Assembly (NCBI RefSeq): GCF_001975785.1
Contig: NZ_MSFI01000001.1
Span: 248,001 to 312,000 of the forward strand
DNA: 64,000 bases
Reading direction: 5' to 3'
Source of the DNA: Domibacillus epiphyticus
Lineage (GTDB): Bacteria > Bacillota > Bacilli > Bacillales > Domibacillaceae
Below, one piece after another: positions 42,306-51,544 of this stretch; position 1 is the first letter of the stretch; every line of letters begins with the position of its first letter. Below the pieces are notes generated by a model. It searched no databases and was not told the DNA's origin. It worked only from the letters and a program-made list of their open reading frames with translations. Made by a program: the position numbers and the translations under genes.

Positions 42306-42950
42306 TTGTCTGAAAATCATAATCATGATCACCATCATCACGGTCACCACCATCCAAGTCCTGAGTCCTATTGGTCAGCCAGAACAAAAGCAGTAGAATC
42401 ACTGCTGATTGAAAAAGGGCTTATTTCTTCTGATGCAATAGAAAGTGTCGTCCAGTTTTATGAAAAGGATCTTGGTCCTATGCACGGGAAAAAAGTAGTG
42501 GCTAAAGCATGGTCAGATCCCGACTTTAAACAAAAGCTGCTTGCCGATTCAGAAACAGTACTAAAAGACCTCGGATATTTTGGGATGCAAGGTGAACATG
42601 TCAGAGTTGTTGAAAATACTGAAGATGTACACAATGTAGTATGCTGCACATTGTGTTCATGTTATCCTTGGGCTTTGCTCGGATTGCCGCCTGCCTGGTA
42701 TAAAGAACCAGCTTACCGTTCACGAATCGTAAAAGAGCCGCGTTCAGTGCTTGAAGAATTTGGTTTAGTGCTGCCTGACAAGGTAGAAATAAGAGTATGG
42801 GACAGCAGTGCAGAAATTCGATATCTCGTAATACCAGAAAGACCTGCTGGCACAGAAGGAATGACAGAGGAGGAACTCGCCGAACTGGTTACTCGTGATT
42901 CTATGATCGGTGTAGTCAAAGTCCAGCCTCCTGCAAGAGCAAACGTATAA
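42306..42950 (+). CDS. nthA: Nitrile hydratase alpha subunit, cobalt type
   Basis: 214 residues from TTG at 42306 (GGGGGAG upstream). The metal-binding motif is CTLCSC at residues 114-119; Thr at position two is the mark of the non-corrin Co(III) enzymes, against Ser in iron types. Also [19 protein letters not shown] and [20 protein letters not shown]. The N-terminus carries a very His-rich stretch (11 His within residues 5-16), unusual and perhaps a metal-collecting tag. Confidence 0.96.
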   Translation: MSENHNHDHHHHGHHHPSPESYWSARTKAVESLLIEKGLISSDAIESVVQFYEKDLGPMHGKKVVAKAWSDPDFKQKLLADSETVLKDLGYFGMQGEHVRVVENTEDVHNVVCCTLCSCYPWALLGLPPAWYKEPAYRSRIVKEPRSVLEEFGLVLPDKVEIRVWDSSAEIRYLVIPERPAGTEGMTEEELAELVTRDSMIGVVKVQPPARANV

Positions 42951-42962
42951 GGGGGAGAAAAA

Positions 42963-43322
42963 ATGAAAACATGTGAGGTTCAGTCAGTTAACGAAGTTAT
43001 GGCCTCTATGCCGGAGGAATCTTCACCTCCGAGGAAAAATGGGGAGTTATATTTCGAGGAGCCCTGGGAAAGTCGCGCATTTGGAATGGCGATCGCTTTA
43101 TATGATCAAAAAATATATAGCTCATGGGATGATTTCCGAAGTCTTTTGGTTGAGAAGATTGCCTCGTGGGAAAACACCGATGGGGAAAAAAATGAATGGA
43201 GCTATTACGATCATTGGATGGGAGCCCTTGAAGAGCTCGTTATGAAAAATGGAATATTAGACGAACAGGAAATAGAGAAACGTGCAAACGAATTTCTCAG
43301 CGGAGTGAGAGATGAATTTTAA
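42963..43322 (+). CDS. Nitrile hydratase activator / accessory protein
   Basis: 119 residues resembling the N-terminal half of the beta subunit: LYFEEPWESRAFGMAIALYD, EWSYYDHWMGALEELVMKNG and an end with EKRANEFLSG. Such proteins (NhlE/P14K group) bring cobalt into the alpha subunit by subunit exchange. GGGGGAG precedes the ATG, which is 10 bases after the alpha stop. Order beta-alpha-activator is the standard Co-type arrangement. Confidence 0.9.
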   Translation: MKTCEVQSVNEVMASMPEESSPPRKNGELYFEEPWESRAFGMAIALYDQKIYSSWDDFRSLLVEKIASWENTDGEKNEWSYYDHWMGALEELVMKNGILDEQEIEKRANEFLSGVRDEF

Positions 43323-43447
43323 TTATGATTTAAAGGTGCGGGGCAGGATTTCGTATCTCCTGCTTGACCTGCAATATTATCTTTAAAAGTCGGAATATTT
43401 AAATAATTAGTTACTTTTCTAATGAATGAATAATTGGAGGGGACGAT

Positions 43448-43633
43448 TTGAAACAGTATATCCAAACAGTACTTAACTCTAAGGGTATCTCCCTGTCTGA
43501 AAAAGAGTATGAAATTATATCAGAGGTCTGGCAGGGGATTGAACAATTAAGATCTTCTGTCGAAGAAAAAAGACTCGATGATTTTAATATGGAACTTTTC
43601 CTCATTCCAAAGGGGGAAATGAATAATGAGTAA
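43448..43633 (+). CDS. AtzG-like (DUF4089) small partner of the amidase
   Basis: 61 residues, TTG start with TTGGAGGGGA upstream. One helical domain (QYIQTVLNSKGISLSEKEYE, then VWQGIEQLRSS) of the kind that packs against amidase-signature enzymes in AtzE-AtzG and GatA-GatC pairs. It overlaps the amidase start by 8 bases, supporting a fixed complex. Family assignment is tentative because the protein is short. Confidence 0.65.
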   Translation: MKQYIQTVLNSKGISLSEKEYEIISEVWQGIEQLRSSVEEKRLDDFNMELFLIPKGEMNNE

Positions 43634-45047
43634 AGAACTCTCTAAGATGTCTATTGAAGAATTGGCCCCCTTAATTGCCAGCAAAGAGATCTCACCAACT
43701 GAATTGACAAAATCGGTTCTGGAACAAGCGATTTCTCATAATCCAAAAATTAATGCTTTTATCCGAATTGACGAGGAAAATGCCCTGCTGGCGGCCAGCA
43801 AGGCGGAATCTGAGATTGCGGAAGGAAATTATTTAGGCCCGCTGCATGGTATCCCAATGGCTCTTAAGGACATCTTTTTCTTGGATGGACAAGTATCCAC
43901 TATGGGATCGAAAATTCACAAGGATTTTGCAGCAGATTATGATGCAACTGTTGTTTCAAAGCTAAAACAAGCTGGAGCGATTCTGATAGGTACTTTAAAT
44001 ATGCACGAGTATGCATGGGGCGGGACAACAAATAATCCGCATTTTGGGCCATGCCGCAATCCGTGGAATACAGAGCGTATCCCAGGCGGGTCCAGCGGTG
44101 GCTCAGGAGCGGCAGTTGCGGCAGATATGTCGATTGCTTCTTTAGGAACTGATACAGCTGGATCTATCAGAATTCCATCCGCAGCATGCGGTATTGTAGG
44201 ACTTAAACCTACACATGGAAGGGTCAGCAAGCATGGATGCTTCCCGCTTTCCTGGTCCCTTGATCATGTCGGACCGATGACGAAGACAGTGACTGATGCG
44301 GCTATCATGCTCGAAGCCATTGCTGGTTATGATCCGAATGATCCGACCACGATAAATGTCCCTGTCCAAAAATATACTCAGTTTTTAAAAGAGGATATTA
44401 AAGGATTGGTAATTGGAGTGGAAGAAAACTATTATTTCCAAGATATTGATGAAGAAGTTTCAGCAAGGGTCAGGGAAGGAATTGAAACGCTGCGGGCTTT
44501 GGGGGCCGAGATTAAACCAGTATCTGTTCCTGCACTAAAACATACTCTTTTTGCAGAGTATGTAACTATCTTGGGAGAATCAGGTGCCATTCACCATAAC
44601 AATATGAAAGAACGCCCTCTTGATTTTGGTGAAGACGTTAGAATTTCCCTGGGCTTAGCGGAAATGCCGAGTGCTGTTGACTATGTGATGGGGCAGCAAA
44701 TACGCCGTAAACTCGTTCAGGATTTCAATGAAGTTTTCCAGTCTGTTGATGTAATTATAGCGCCTACACTGCCTATTGTGGCACCAAAAATAGGGGAAGA
44801 AACCACGTTGGTAAACGGGAAACCAAGCATGGTTACCAATGACCTGATTCGGTTGAACTCACCAAGTAACTTAAGTGGACTTCCTAGTTTATCGATTCCA
44901 TGTGGTTTAAGTAAAGGTTTACCTGTGGGCATGCAAATAATTGGAAAAGCATTTGATGAAAGCACACTCCTAAAAGTCGGTTTTGCATTTGAACAAACAA
45001 AGCCAATGGGCAATCAAAAACCACAATTGGGTGAAGCTGTTAAGTGA
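43626..45047 (+). CDS. Amidase (amidase signature family)
   Basis: 473 residues. The catalytic triad is Lys81 in GIPMALKD, the cis-Ser in RIPGGSSGGSGAAVA (156/157) and nucleophile Ser180 in TDTAGSIRIP. The C-terminus has NLSGLPSLSIPCG and PVGMQIIGKAFDES. It would hydrolyse the amide formed by the nitrile hydratase to the acid and ammonia, completing a two-step nitrile pathway. GatA-like amidases share these motifs, but the gene neighbours favour the catabolic role. Confidence 0.9.
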   Translation: MSKELSKMSIEELAPLIASKEISPTELTKSVLEQAISHNPKINAFIRIDEENALLAASKAESEIAEGNYLGPLHGIPMALKDIFFLDGQVSTMGSKIHKDFAADYDATVVSKLKQAGAILIGTLNMHEYAWGGTTNNPHFGPCRNPWNTERIPGGSSGGSGAAVAADMSIASLGTDTAGSIRIPSAACGIVGLKPTHGRVSKHGCFPLSWSLDHVGPMTKTVTDAAIMLEAIAGYDPNDPTTINVPVQKYTQFLKEDIKGLVIGVEENYYFQDIDEEVSARVREGIETLRALGAEIKPVSVPALKHTLFAEYVTILGESGAIHHNNMKERPLDFGEDVRISLGLAEMPSAVDYVMGQQIRRKLVQDFNEVFQSVDVIIAPTLPIVAPKIGEETTLVNGKPSMVTNDLIRLNSPSNLSGLPSLSIPCGLSKGLPVGMQIIGKAFDESTLLKVGFAFEQTKPMGNQKPQLGEAVK

Positions 45048-45102
45048 GTGGTATGAAAAAAAGGATAATAGTGTGTGTTGAGTAAATAGGAGTGGTGGAA
45101 AA

Positions 45103-45484
45103 TTGGCGACATGGGATTTATCAAAAACTAAGCACCACGTATTAATTTGCAATGGCAGCAGCTGTATGAGAAAAGGTGGGGAAGAAGTAACTCAAGCTAT
45201 CCGTAACGAGATTGCTTCCGCTGGAGCCGACCAATTTTATTCATACAAGTCGAACCCGCTGTAACGGTCGCTGTCAAGACGCCTGTGTTGTAATCGTTTA
45301 TCCGGAAGGCGTTTGGTATAAAGATATGACAACAGAGCACGCAGAAAAATTGGTTCACGAACATTTAAAAGGTGGAAGCCCGCTTGCTGAACAGATTAGT
45401 TTATCCTACTGCGATGAGTCTTTTCAACCTACCCCCAAAACGGCAAAAGGCAAACTAAAAAAGGAAGTGTTAGTTAAAAAGTAA
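45103..45484 (+). pseudogene. (2Fe-2S) thioredoxin-like ferredoxin, frameshifted
   Basis: Frame one from a TTG (GGAGTGGTGG upstream) reads HHVLICNGSSCMRKGGEEVT up to ADQFYSYK and a stop at about 45264. The conserved continuation FIHTSRTRCNGRCQDACVVI is in the next frame and runs to 45484. One extra T in the run at 45236-45239 (CAATTTTATT) explains the shift. The four Cys of a thioredoxin-like 2Fe-2S ferredoxin are C-x5-C...C-x3-C. Probably recently broken, or a sequencing error in a homopolymer. Confidence 0.8.
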
Positions 45485-45840
45485 TCGAGAATGATGAATA
45501 GTTTACAGAATCATGAAAAAGGCACTGTCCCATTCTACAATGGAAAGTTAAGTAAAACTTCAATGGCTTAAAAAACAGTTTATAATGTTTTATCGTAAAA
45601 CATTAAAAAAGATGTCATGGTTTACATTACCCGCTTTCGCAGAAGAGGCCTTCAATGTGGGGAAATAGGGGGCGAAGCAGGCTTCGCCGTGCAGTGCCAT
45701 ATCGGTTTCGATCAATCGCGTGCAGAGCACTCAGACATGTTCAAAACCGCTGATTAAATGACGAACTGCAAGTATAGGGATTCGTCATTTACACAAAATT
45801 CTTGACGGTCCCCGATATATAATTTGTTATATTGTCTTTA
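45485..45840. other. Gene-free stretch
   Basis: About 350 bases without a supportable gene; a GGCGAAGCAGGCTTCGCC hairpin is at 45671-45688. No tRNA or riboswitch seen. Confidence 0.45.
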
Positions 45841-46010
45841 ACTGAATTCGTCCATAGGAAAGCCTGAGGACACTGATTAAACAGCTTGATTGCTGTGTGA
45901 TCGGTGTCCTCTTTTTCGTTTAAAAGGGGTGATAAAATGAAGAATTATAAAATCAATTAATAACCTGGGTGAAGAAAAATGATGGCAGATTAACCTTGAA
46001 AAGAAAAGCG
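45841..46010 (+). repeat. Duplicated intergenic element, copy 1
   Basis: A unit of about 165 bases also found at 46680-46860. It has a hairpin GAGGACACTGAT/ATCGGTGTCCTC (45866-45911) followed by TTTTT, then AAAGGGGTG and a 7-codon frame MKNYKIN. The loop AGCTTGATTGCTGT is the same in both copies. Terminator-like; could produce a small RNA. Confidence 0.65.
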
Positions 46011-46166
46011 TATCTTCAACCTTGAAAGGTGAATAATAAAGATTAAACCTGGTGATATGGTAAGATAGAGGTGGAGGATTAACCCTATAGACAAAATTGC
46101 TAAAAGTGGATTGGAGGAAGGGTGTCACCTTTTGTCTAAATGTAGATTTAAAAGGAGCGTTTGTAA

Positions 46167-46394
46167 ATGAAAACCATGACTAGACTCACTTTCGCCAATA
46201 ACCAAAAGGAATTAGATTATAAAATTGAAAAAATTAAGCAAGACCATGAACGGCTAAATCCTGAAAGCAAGGTTGAAATTTCTTACTTAGATCCAAAATC
46301 TGATGATATTCATTTTCTAAAGGACAGGACCACTCAACTGTTAATTGGGATACGGATAGAAAATGAGCAAATAAAGATAAAAAAGCAGTGTTAA
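46167..46394 (+). CDS. Hypothetical protein, 75 residues
   Basis: A good AAAGGAG precedes the ATG. Polar sequence with a helix (NNQKELDYKIEKIKQDHERL) and a strand-rich end (TQLLIGIRIENEQIKIKK). No family recognised. It lies between the two copies of the duplicated element. Confidence 0.6.
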   Translation: MKTMTRLTFANNQKELDYKIEKIKQDHERLNPESKVEISYLDPKSDDIHFLKDRTTQLLIGIRIENEQIKIKKQC

Positions 46395-46428
46395 AAAGAC
46401 TTAATTGTTATGAAAAAGAGGTATGAAG

Positions 46429-46596
46429 ATGGCAGGTAAAAACAAGTACGATATTGGAGAAATAGTAAGAATAAAAACAACTGGTGAATATGTAACAATA
46501 ACTAAATCACAGTATATAAAGAATATGAAGCGGTACTCTTATACTGTTAAAGAGCATTCATCAACTTTTTACTTCGAAGATGAATTTTATAAGTAA
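46429..46596 (+). CDS. Hypothetical protein, 55 residues
   Basis: ATG at 46429 with AAAGAGG upstream. The product begins MAGKNKYDIGEIVRIKTTGE, then a Tyr-rich part (MKRYSYTVKEHSSTFYFEDE). It looks like a small SH3/KOW-like beta barrel. No homologue named. It follows the 75-residue gene by 34 bases, likely the same transcript, and ends before copy 2 of the repeat. Confidence 0.55.
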   Translation: MAGKNKYDIGEIVRIKTTGEYVTITKSQYIKNMKRYSYTVKEHSSTFYFEDEFYK

Positions 46597-46679
46597 AAGA
46601 TAAGCTGAAGTCGATAATTGTGTTCAGCATTAATTTTAGAATAGAATTTTTCGATTGGAAATTTGTTGTAGTATATGTA

Positions 46680-46860
46680 ACTGAATATGTCCAAGATAGG
46701 AAAGCCTGAGGACACTGATTGTGCAGCTTGATTGCTGTGTGATCGGTGTCCTCTTTTTTTGTTTTTAAAGGGGTGGGTGAATGAAGGATTTAAGGATCAA
46801 TTAATAATCTGGGTGAGGAAAAATATGGCCGGATAATCTTGAAAAGAAGGGCGCGTCTGC
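46680..46860 (+). repeat. Duplicated intergenic element, copy 2
   Basis: Same layout as at 45841: AGGAAAGCCTGAGGACACTG, hairpin 46708-46753, T tract, AAAGGGGTG, 7-codon frame MKDLRIN, then CTGGGTGA-GAAAAAT. Confidence 0.65.
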
Positions 46861-47160
46861 TAAACAAAATCTCCATTACGTATAAATCAAGATAAAGAGA
46901 AATAATTTATTGAGACAACAGGTTTTAGAAAAAAAAACGGTCAGCAAAATCAATCTTGGAGGTACATTTCCTAACTCATTTTTTATATGATTTTTTACTG
47001 TTAAAAGCCAATGTTTAAACGTATAGGACGATCATATGTATATAAGTTTCATTTATAAAGGGAAGCAACTAAGATCAATTATCAATAAAAGAACAATTGA
47101 TGTGATATAATATATGGTATTAGGGTAAATACCTAATACCAATATTTCATTAAAGGAACG
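46861..47160. other. Intergenic region before the CNNM gene
   Basis: 300 bases, AT-rich, no gene. A GTATTAGGGTAAATACCTAATAC inverted repeat (47117-47139) lies just before the start and could be an operator or attenuator. Confidence 0.5.
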
Positions 47161-48477
47161 GTGAAGATTTTTTTGGACAGTATATGGATTTCCATTGTAT
47201 TTGTATTAATCCTTATTATAGCAAATGGTATTTTTGCTATGACGGAAATTGCGATTGTAACTTCTAAAAAGAACAGACTTGAAAAACTACAAGAAGAAGG
47301 CGATTCCCGGGCAGCATACGCATTAAAATTAGCGGAGGACCCGAATCAACTGTTATCAACCATCCAAATTGGAATAACATTAATTGGTGTTATTACAGGT
47401 GCCTTTGGTGGAGCCACAATAGCAGGCCAGTTAGCTGTTTATGTTGAACAAATTGAAGTTCTTTCACCTTTTAGTTACGAGCTTAGTTTTGCAGTAGTTG
47501 TCGGGCTTTCAACTTATTTATCATTAATAATAGGTGAGTTAGTACCAAAAAGAATTGGGATGGGAAATCCTGAAAAGGTCGCTTGTGCGGTAGCAAAACC
47601 GATGTTTTATTTTTCGAAAATCGGAAAGCCTCTCATTTGGTTTTTAAGTAAATCGACAGAAATTGTGTTGAAACTAATGAGAATAAAACCGACCAAAGAA
47701 CCGGATGTTACGGAAGAAGAAATTACCCAATTAATTGAACAAGGTGTTTACAGTGGAGTTGTGGAAGCAATCGAACAAGATCTTGTTGAACAAATATTCT
47801 ATTTAGGAGACAAGCGTTTGGGAGATATCTTAACCCCGCGTACACAACTTGTTTGGATTGATATAGAGGATTCATTTGAAGAAAATATAAGAAGAATGAA
47901 TGAAAGTCGATACTCTAAATTTCCTGTTGGAGAAGGGAGCTTAGACAATTTTCAAGGAATCCTTCATACAAAAGATGTATTTTCAAAAATGGTTTCTGCG
48001 GAGGAATTTAAATTAACAGAATGTATAGAAGAAACACTGGTTCTCCCAGAAGCGATGAAAGTGTTTCAAGCGCTTGAAATTTTGAAGAAATCCGGCCAGC
48101 ATGAAGCAATTGTCATAGATGAATATGGCGGCATTGAAGGCTTTGTAACACTTCATGATATCGTTGAAAATATAGTCGGCGACATGCCAGAAGATGAAAC
48201 AGAACCCCAGATTGTTGAACGAAATGAGAATTCTTGGCTAGCAGATGGACTCGTTTCAATCGACACGTTTATGAGATATTTTGAATTAGAAGAAATAACA
48301 ATCCTTCATGGCAGTAACTTTCATACACTGGGAGGATTTATTACGAATCAAATAGGTGAAATACCTAAAGTGAAGGATACTATTCAAGTTGGGGATTTGC
48401 TGCTTGAAGTAGTGGATATGGATCAATTCAGAGTAGATAAAGTAATGATTTCAAGAGTTGAAATAACAGAAGAGTAG
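47161..48477 (+). CDS. CNNM/CorC-family membrane protein with CBS domains
   Basis: 438 residues from GTG (AAAGGAACG upstream). A DUF21/CNNM membrane domain with three or four helices (IWISIVFVLILIIANGIFAM; STIQIGITLIGVITGAFGGA; LIIGELVPKRIG), a CBS pair around residues 215-340 (LGDILTPRTQLVWIDIEDS, EAIVIDEYGGIEGFVTLHDI) and a CorC_HlyC C-terminal domain. Members of this family (called hemolysin-like) act in Mg2+ or other cation efflux. A strong terminator follows. Confidence 0.92.
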   Translation: MKIFLDSIWISIVFVLILIIANGIFAMTEIAIVTSKKNRLEKLQEEGDSRAAYALKLAEDPNQLLSTIQIGITLIGVITGAFGGATIAGQLAVYVEQIEVLSPFSYELSFAVVVGLSTYLSLIIGELVPKRIGMGNPEKVACAVAKPMFYFSKIGKPLIWFLSKSTEIVLKLMRIKPTKEPDVTEEEITQLIEQGVYSGVVEAIEQDLVEQIFYLGDKRLGDILTPRTQLVWIDIEDSFEENIRRMNESRYSKFPVGEGSLDNFQGILHTKDVFSKMVSAEEFKLTECIEETLVLPEAMKVFQALEILKKSGQHEAIVIDEYGGIEGFVTLHDIVENIVGDMPEDETEPQIVERNENSWLADGLVSIDTFMRYFELEEITILHGSNFHTLGGFITNQIGEIPKVKDTIQVGDLLLEVVDMDQFRVDKVMISRVEITEE

Positions 48478-48495
48478 TTGAATTATAAATAAAGC

Positions 48496-48525
48496 AAAAA
48501 AGACCGATTTTTTTCGGTCTTTTTT
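48496..48525 (+). terminator. Rho-independent terminator
   Basis: AAAAAGACCGA-TTTTT-TCGGTCTTTTTT, 20 bases after the CNNM stop. Confidence 0.9.
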
Positions 48526-48595
48526 AAATGACTAAATTAGTGCTTTAATTATCCTTGAGCGTTGATTTCTTATTGTTTGAAATGAATGTATGAAT

Positions 48596-48623
48596 AAAAA
48601 ACGCCAGAAAAATGGCGTTTTTT
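48596..48623 (-). terminator. Terminator of the Asn-rich protein gene
   Basis: AAAAAACGCCA-GAAAAA-TGGCGTTTTTT, directly after the stop of the leftward gene. Confidence 0.9.
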
Positions 48624-48629
48624 CATACA

Positions 48630-48833
48630 TTATTGATTGTTTCGATTGTTTTTTGTGTTGCCTGTTAAATTGTTTGCAGCGTTTTTAGTTGCATCAACAG
48701 TATTCATTGCAATATTTTCTGTTGTTTCTAAAGCATTATGAGCTGTTTCAAATGCAGAGCCTGCTGTGTTCTTAATGCTCTCTGCCACATTTTTGTTATT
48801 TTTTTGATTTTGATTATTACTTTGATTGGCCAT
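48630..48833 (-). CDS. Small Asn-rich protein, 67 residues
   Basis: The ATG has a perfect AGGAGGTG. Composition is Asn (over a quarter), Ala, Thr and Gln with helical AESIKNTAGSAFETAHNALE, resembling small stress- or spore-associated proteins of Bacillus (LEA-like or Tlp-like in character). No hydrophobic segment. Function unknown. Confidence 0.7.
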   Translation of the reverse strand: MANQSNNQNQKNNKNVAESIKNTAGSAFETAHNALETTENIAMNTVDATKNAANNLTGNTKNNRNNQ

Positions 48834-49032
48834 GAAATTTCACCTCCTAAACAGGAGTAGGATATGTATTGTATGATTAATTATTCAGACTATCTATGCG
48901 AATAAATTATCCTCAACGGGGCAGGTTAGTTGAAGAAGTATGACTCGGATTGAATTATTTTATTGAATGGTCATAAATTAAAGTCAGTTCATTCATTATA
49001 AAAGATATTAATTAAGTGACGAAGGGAGTTGA

Positions 49033-49437
49033 ATGTTAATGGAAAAAGTTACCCCATTTTTAATGTTTCAAGATGGTAAAGCAGAAGAAGCGATGAATCA
49101 TTACATAACAATCATTGACGATTCAGAAATTACAAGCATTGTTCGCTATGGAGCAAATGAAGCTGGAGACGAAGGAACTGTCATACAGGCTGCTTTTTCC
49201 TTAAAAGGGCAAGAATTTATGTGCATTGACAGTAATGTGAAGCATCAGTTTTCTTTTACTCCTTCATTCTCCATTTTTGTTACTTGTGATACTGAAGAAG
49301 AAATTAACAACCTTTACGAGAAACTTATCGAGGGTGGACAAGCACTTATGCCAATTGGTGAGTATGGTTTTAGTCAGAGGTTTGGTTGGGTAAATGACCG
49401 TTTTGGAGTATCGTGGCAATTAAATCTTCCTTCGTGA
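49033..49437 (+). CDS. VOC / PhnB-like protein
   Basis: 134 residues of the 3-demethylubiquinone methyltransferase-like VOC group: VTPFLMFQDGKAEEAMNHY, EFMCIDSNVKHQFSFTPSFS, then YGFSQRFGWVNDRFGVSWQL. These are glyoxalase-fold dimers often of unknown chemistry. The metal-ligand set seems incomplete for a glyoxalase. GAAGGGAG precedes; the ATG at 49039 is an alternative start. Confidence 0.85.
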   Translation: MLMEKVTPFLMFQDGKAEEAMNHYITIIDDSEITSIVRYGANEAGDEGTVIQAAFSLKGQEFMCIDSNVKHQFSFTPSFSIFVTCDTEEEINNLYEKLIEGGQALMPIGEYGFSQRFGWVNDRFGVSWQLNLPS

Positions 49438-49614
49438 AAGTTTTCACTGTCTTCACTTGTATTAAAAGCAACATTACTTCATAAGGAGTAATACTCTTTT
49501 ATATGAAATAACTTTACTAGTTTTGATTGATCATTCTCTGAGCGTTTTTGTATGGGATTTTCACTATGGATTAACATGTTATTTGATATTTACTTCACAT
49601 TTTTTGATCATTTG
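49438..49614. other. Short gap
   Basis: No gene; leads to IS30 debris. Confidence 0.4.
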
Positions 49615-49810
49615 TCAAGTTAAGTGCTGTATTTCGCCGATGAATCCTTCGTGTGGGCGGGCGCCAGTCAAGACTTTCTTGGCCGGTTGTTGAGCAGCTG
49701 GAGAGCCCGGCCAAGCTCGTCACCTGTCAACTTGTCCAAATCGGTGCCTTTTGGAAAAAACTCACGAAGCAGGCCGTTGGTGTTTTCATTGCTTCCACTC
49801 TGTCAGAGCC
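49615..49810 (-). mobile_element. IS30-family transposase C-terminal remnant
   Basis: Minus strand reads GSNENTNGLLREFFPKGTDL, then GRALQLLNNRPRK, and after a one-base shift LTGARPHEGFIGEIQHLT to the stop at 49615. N-x3-G-x2-R-x-F-P-K-G is the catalytic-Glu region of IS30 transposases. The rest is missing. Confidence 0.85.
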
Positions 49811-50151
49811 CAAATCGCGATTCCATCGATGCTGCCGACCGGTTTAAACGGCAGCATCCTGGTTTTTGGATGTTACGGTTTCTTTTCTTCCTTGTATTAA
49901 TCTTGAAGGGTTTCGATGGGGTTTGGACTTAGCATTTTCGGATTTGTTGGGGGATCTTCAGTGATCACCCGAAAATTAGAGTACAGATAAATAAAGAATA
50001 GTAGTGATCAAACTTTATTATAAAGAAACACTAATTTCCATAGGAGACGGGGCTGATCTGTCATTTTTTATAATGCCATTGTTCAAATTGCTCTTTTTGA
50101 AAAACTCATTTGAAATCACCCTTCACTGTTCTCTGTTGTATGCTGCTTCAA

Positions 50152-50360
50152 TTATATCCCCTGCAAATCCTGCATACTACTGGTGCCTTTTTCCGCCGTT
50201 TCTTTCTTCAGCCATTCCTTAATCTCTCTTGGTAGGTACGCGAGCAGCAATTCTTCATCTGATTCTATACTTAATGCTTCATGTTCCGTTTGTACAAGCT
50301 GCCGCCTTAAAAAGTACTCTATCGCTCTTTTATCAAAACTTGCTCTTTTTGTTTGGTATT
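50152..50360 (-). pseudogene. Small unknown protein, no start codon
   Basis: Minus-strand frame AIEYFLRRQLVQTEHEALSI, then DEELLLAYLPREIKEWLKKE, ending DLQGI. It is open for about 68 codons with a stop upstream and no usable start, in a stretch full of remnants. Unknown family. Confidence 0.35.
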
Positions 50361-50509
50361 AGGGAGGTTGTTAACAAGGGTTTAAAAGAGGGAAATGCAA
50401 AAGCATTACAACTAAGTGCATTTTGTGCAAAATTCAAAAAATTACTATATATTTCTGGTATTTATGAAATAAAAACAATCACTGTCTATACAGAAAGTTT
50501 TCACTGGAT

Positions 50510-50677
50510 ATCGGCAGTATGATTCAAATTCTGCACATAGAGATTCAAGATTGTCAGTTAATGGGGTACGAGCAGATTATAGATTTACTTGACTTGCTTA
50601 CGGTCAATAGTGCGAAAACATTAGGGTTGAAAAATAATTATGGAGTTGACGCAGGAATGCCTGCTAATTTATTGTGA
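50510..50677 (+). pseudogene. Cytosine deaminase-like amidohydrolase C-terminal fragment
   Basis: GSMIQILHIEIQDCQLMGYE then QIIDLLDLLTVNSAKTLGLK and YGVDAGMPANLL before TGA. This matches the end of CodA (the TVNSAKTLGL and GMPANL parts). All metal-binding residues, which lie earlier, are absent. Confidence 0.75.
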
Positions 50678-51098
50678 CACAAGGGACGCTGAATACGGTC
50701 TAATTTTTCAGGCAGGCCACCCATTCTTTATTCAGTGAGAAATTTTGGTATCATTTCAAAAACAAAAGCCATACACCTATCTTAAAAATAGAGGAGAATT
50801 CGAAAAGTCTCTTTTAAAAACAGGGTTAACTTCCATAAACTCAACTGATCGGATAAAACGTACTTTTTATAAGAATGATGTGTATTCATGACGCTAAAGT
50901 TGCACTCACGTCAATTAGCACACGTTTATCAGGAAACATAGCCAGTTTTTATTTCACTTTTTCGTATTTAGCTTTAAAGCTTATATCTCATTACTCAGGT
51001 GCGAAGTTTGAGTTATAATAGTAAAAACATTTGTCTATATAGGGTAAATGTCAGCCGGCTTCTTGATTGAAATATATATAAAGGATTGGTGAATAAAA
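50678..51098. other. Gene-free stretch
   Basis: About 420 bases with no supportable gene; possible decayed codons at 50745-50890 could not be assigned. Confidence 0.4.
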
Positions 51099-51413
51099 AT
51101 GGCCATAGTCGATGTAACGGTTATTCCTGTCGGTACACAGACTTCAAGTGTTAGCAGCTATGTGGCAGATATTCAAAGAGTACTAAAGCAATATGAAGAT
51201 AAAGGGGAAATTCGTTTTCAATTGACACCCATGAATACGATCATTGAAGGCGATCTGCCTAAATTGTTTGAAGTGATCCAAGCGATGCACGAAGTACCTT
51301 TTGAAAAAGGTCTTGCTAGAGTCTGTACAAATATTCGAATCGATGACCGTCGTGATAAAGAACGTAAAATGGAAGATAAAGTAGACCGAATAAAGGGTCT
51401 GCTTGAGGAATAA
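51099..51413 (+). CDS. Thiamine-binding MTH1187/YqgV family protein
   Basis: 104 residues: IVDVTVIPVGTQTSSVSSYV, FQLTPMNTIIEGDLPKLFEV and VCTNIRIDDRRDKERKMEDK match the MTH1187 (DUF77) family, ferredoxin-like-fold proteins reported to bind thiamine-type molecules. AAAGGATTGGTG precedes the ATG. It stands alone between pseudogenes and has no neighbours of thiamine metabolism. Confidence 0.9.
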   Translation: MAIVDVTVIPVGTQTSSVSSYVADIQRVLKQYEDKGEIRFQLTPMNTIIEGDLPKLFEVIQAMHEVPFEKGLARVCTNIRIDDRRDKERKMEDKVDRIKGLLEE

Positions 51414-51544
51414 AAGCTTCTGTACGCAATAGGGTCCTCACGGTGGGATGTATAGAGGAAGAGATTAACTGAGCAGTTCTCCTGTTCAATATTTTATATC
51501 TTTAATTGCGAAAGCAGAGGGGAGAAGACACCCCTCTGCTTTCC

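Noticed and set aside
49624-49932. 102-codon plus-strand frame
   Set aside because: Opposite strand carries a clear IS30 transposase end; the plus frame is a shadow.
50004-50522. Two plus-strand hydrophobic frames
   Set aside because: No ribosome binding sites; they cover decayed sequence with better minus-strand and codA-like readings.
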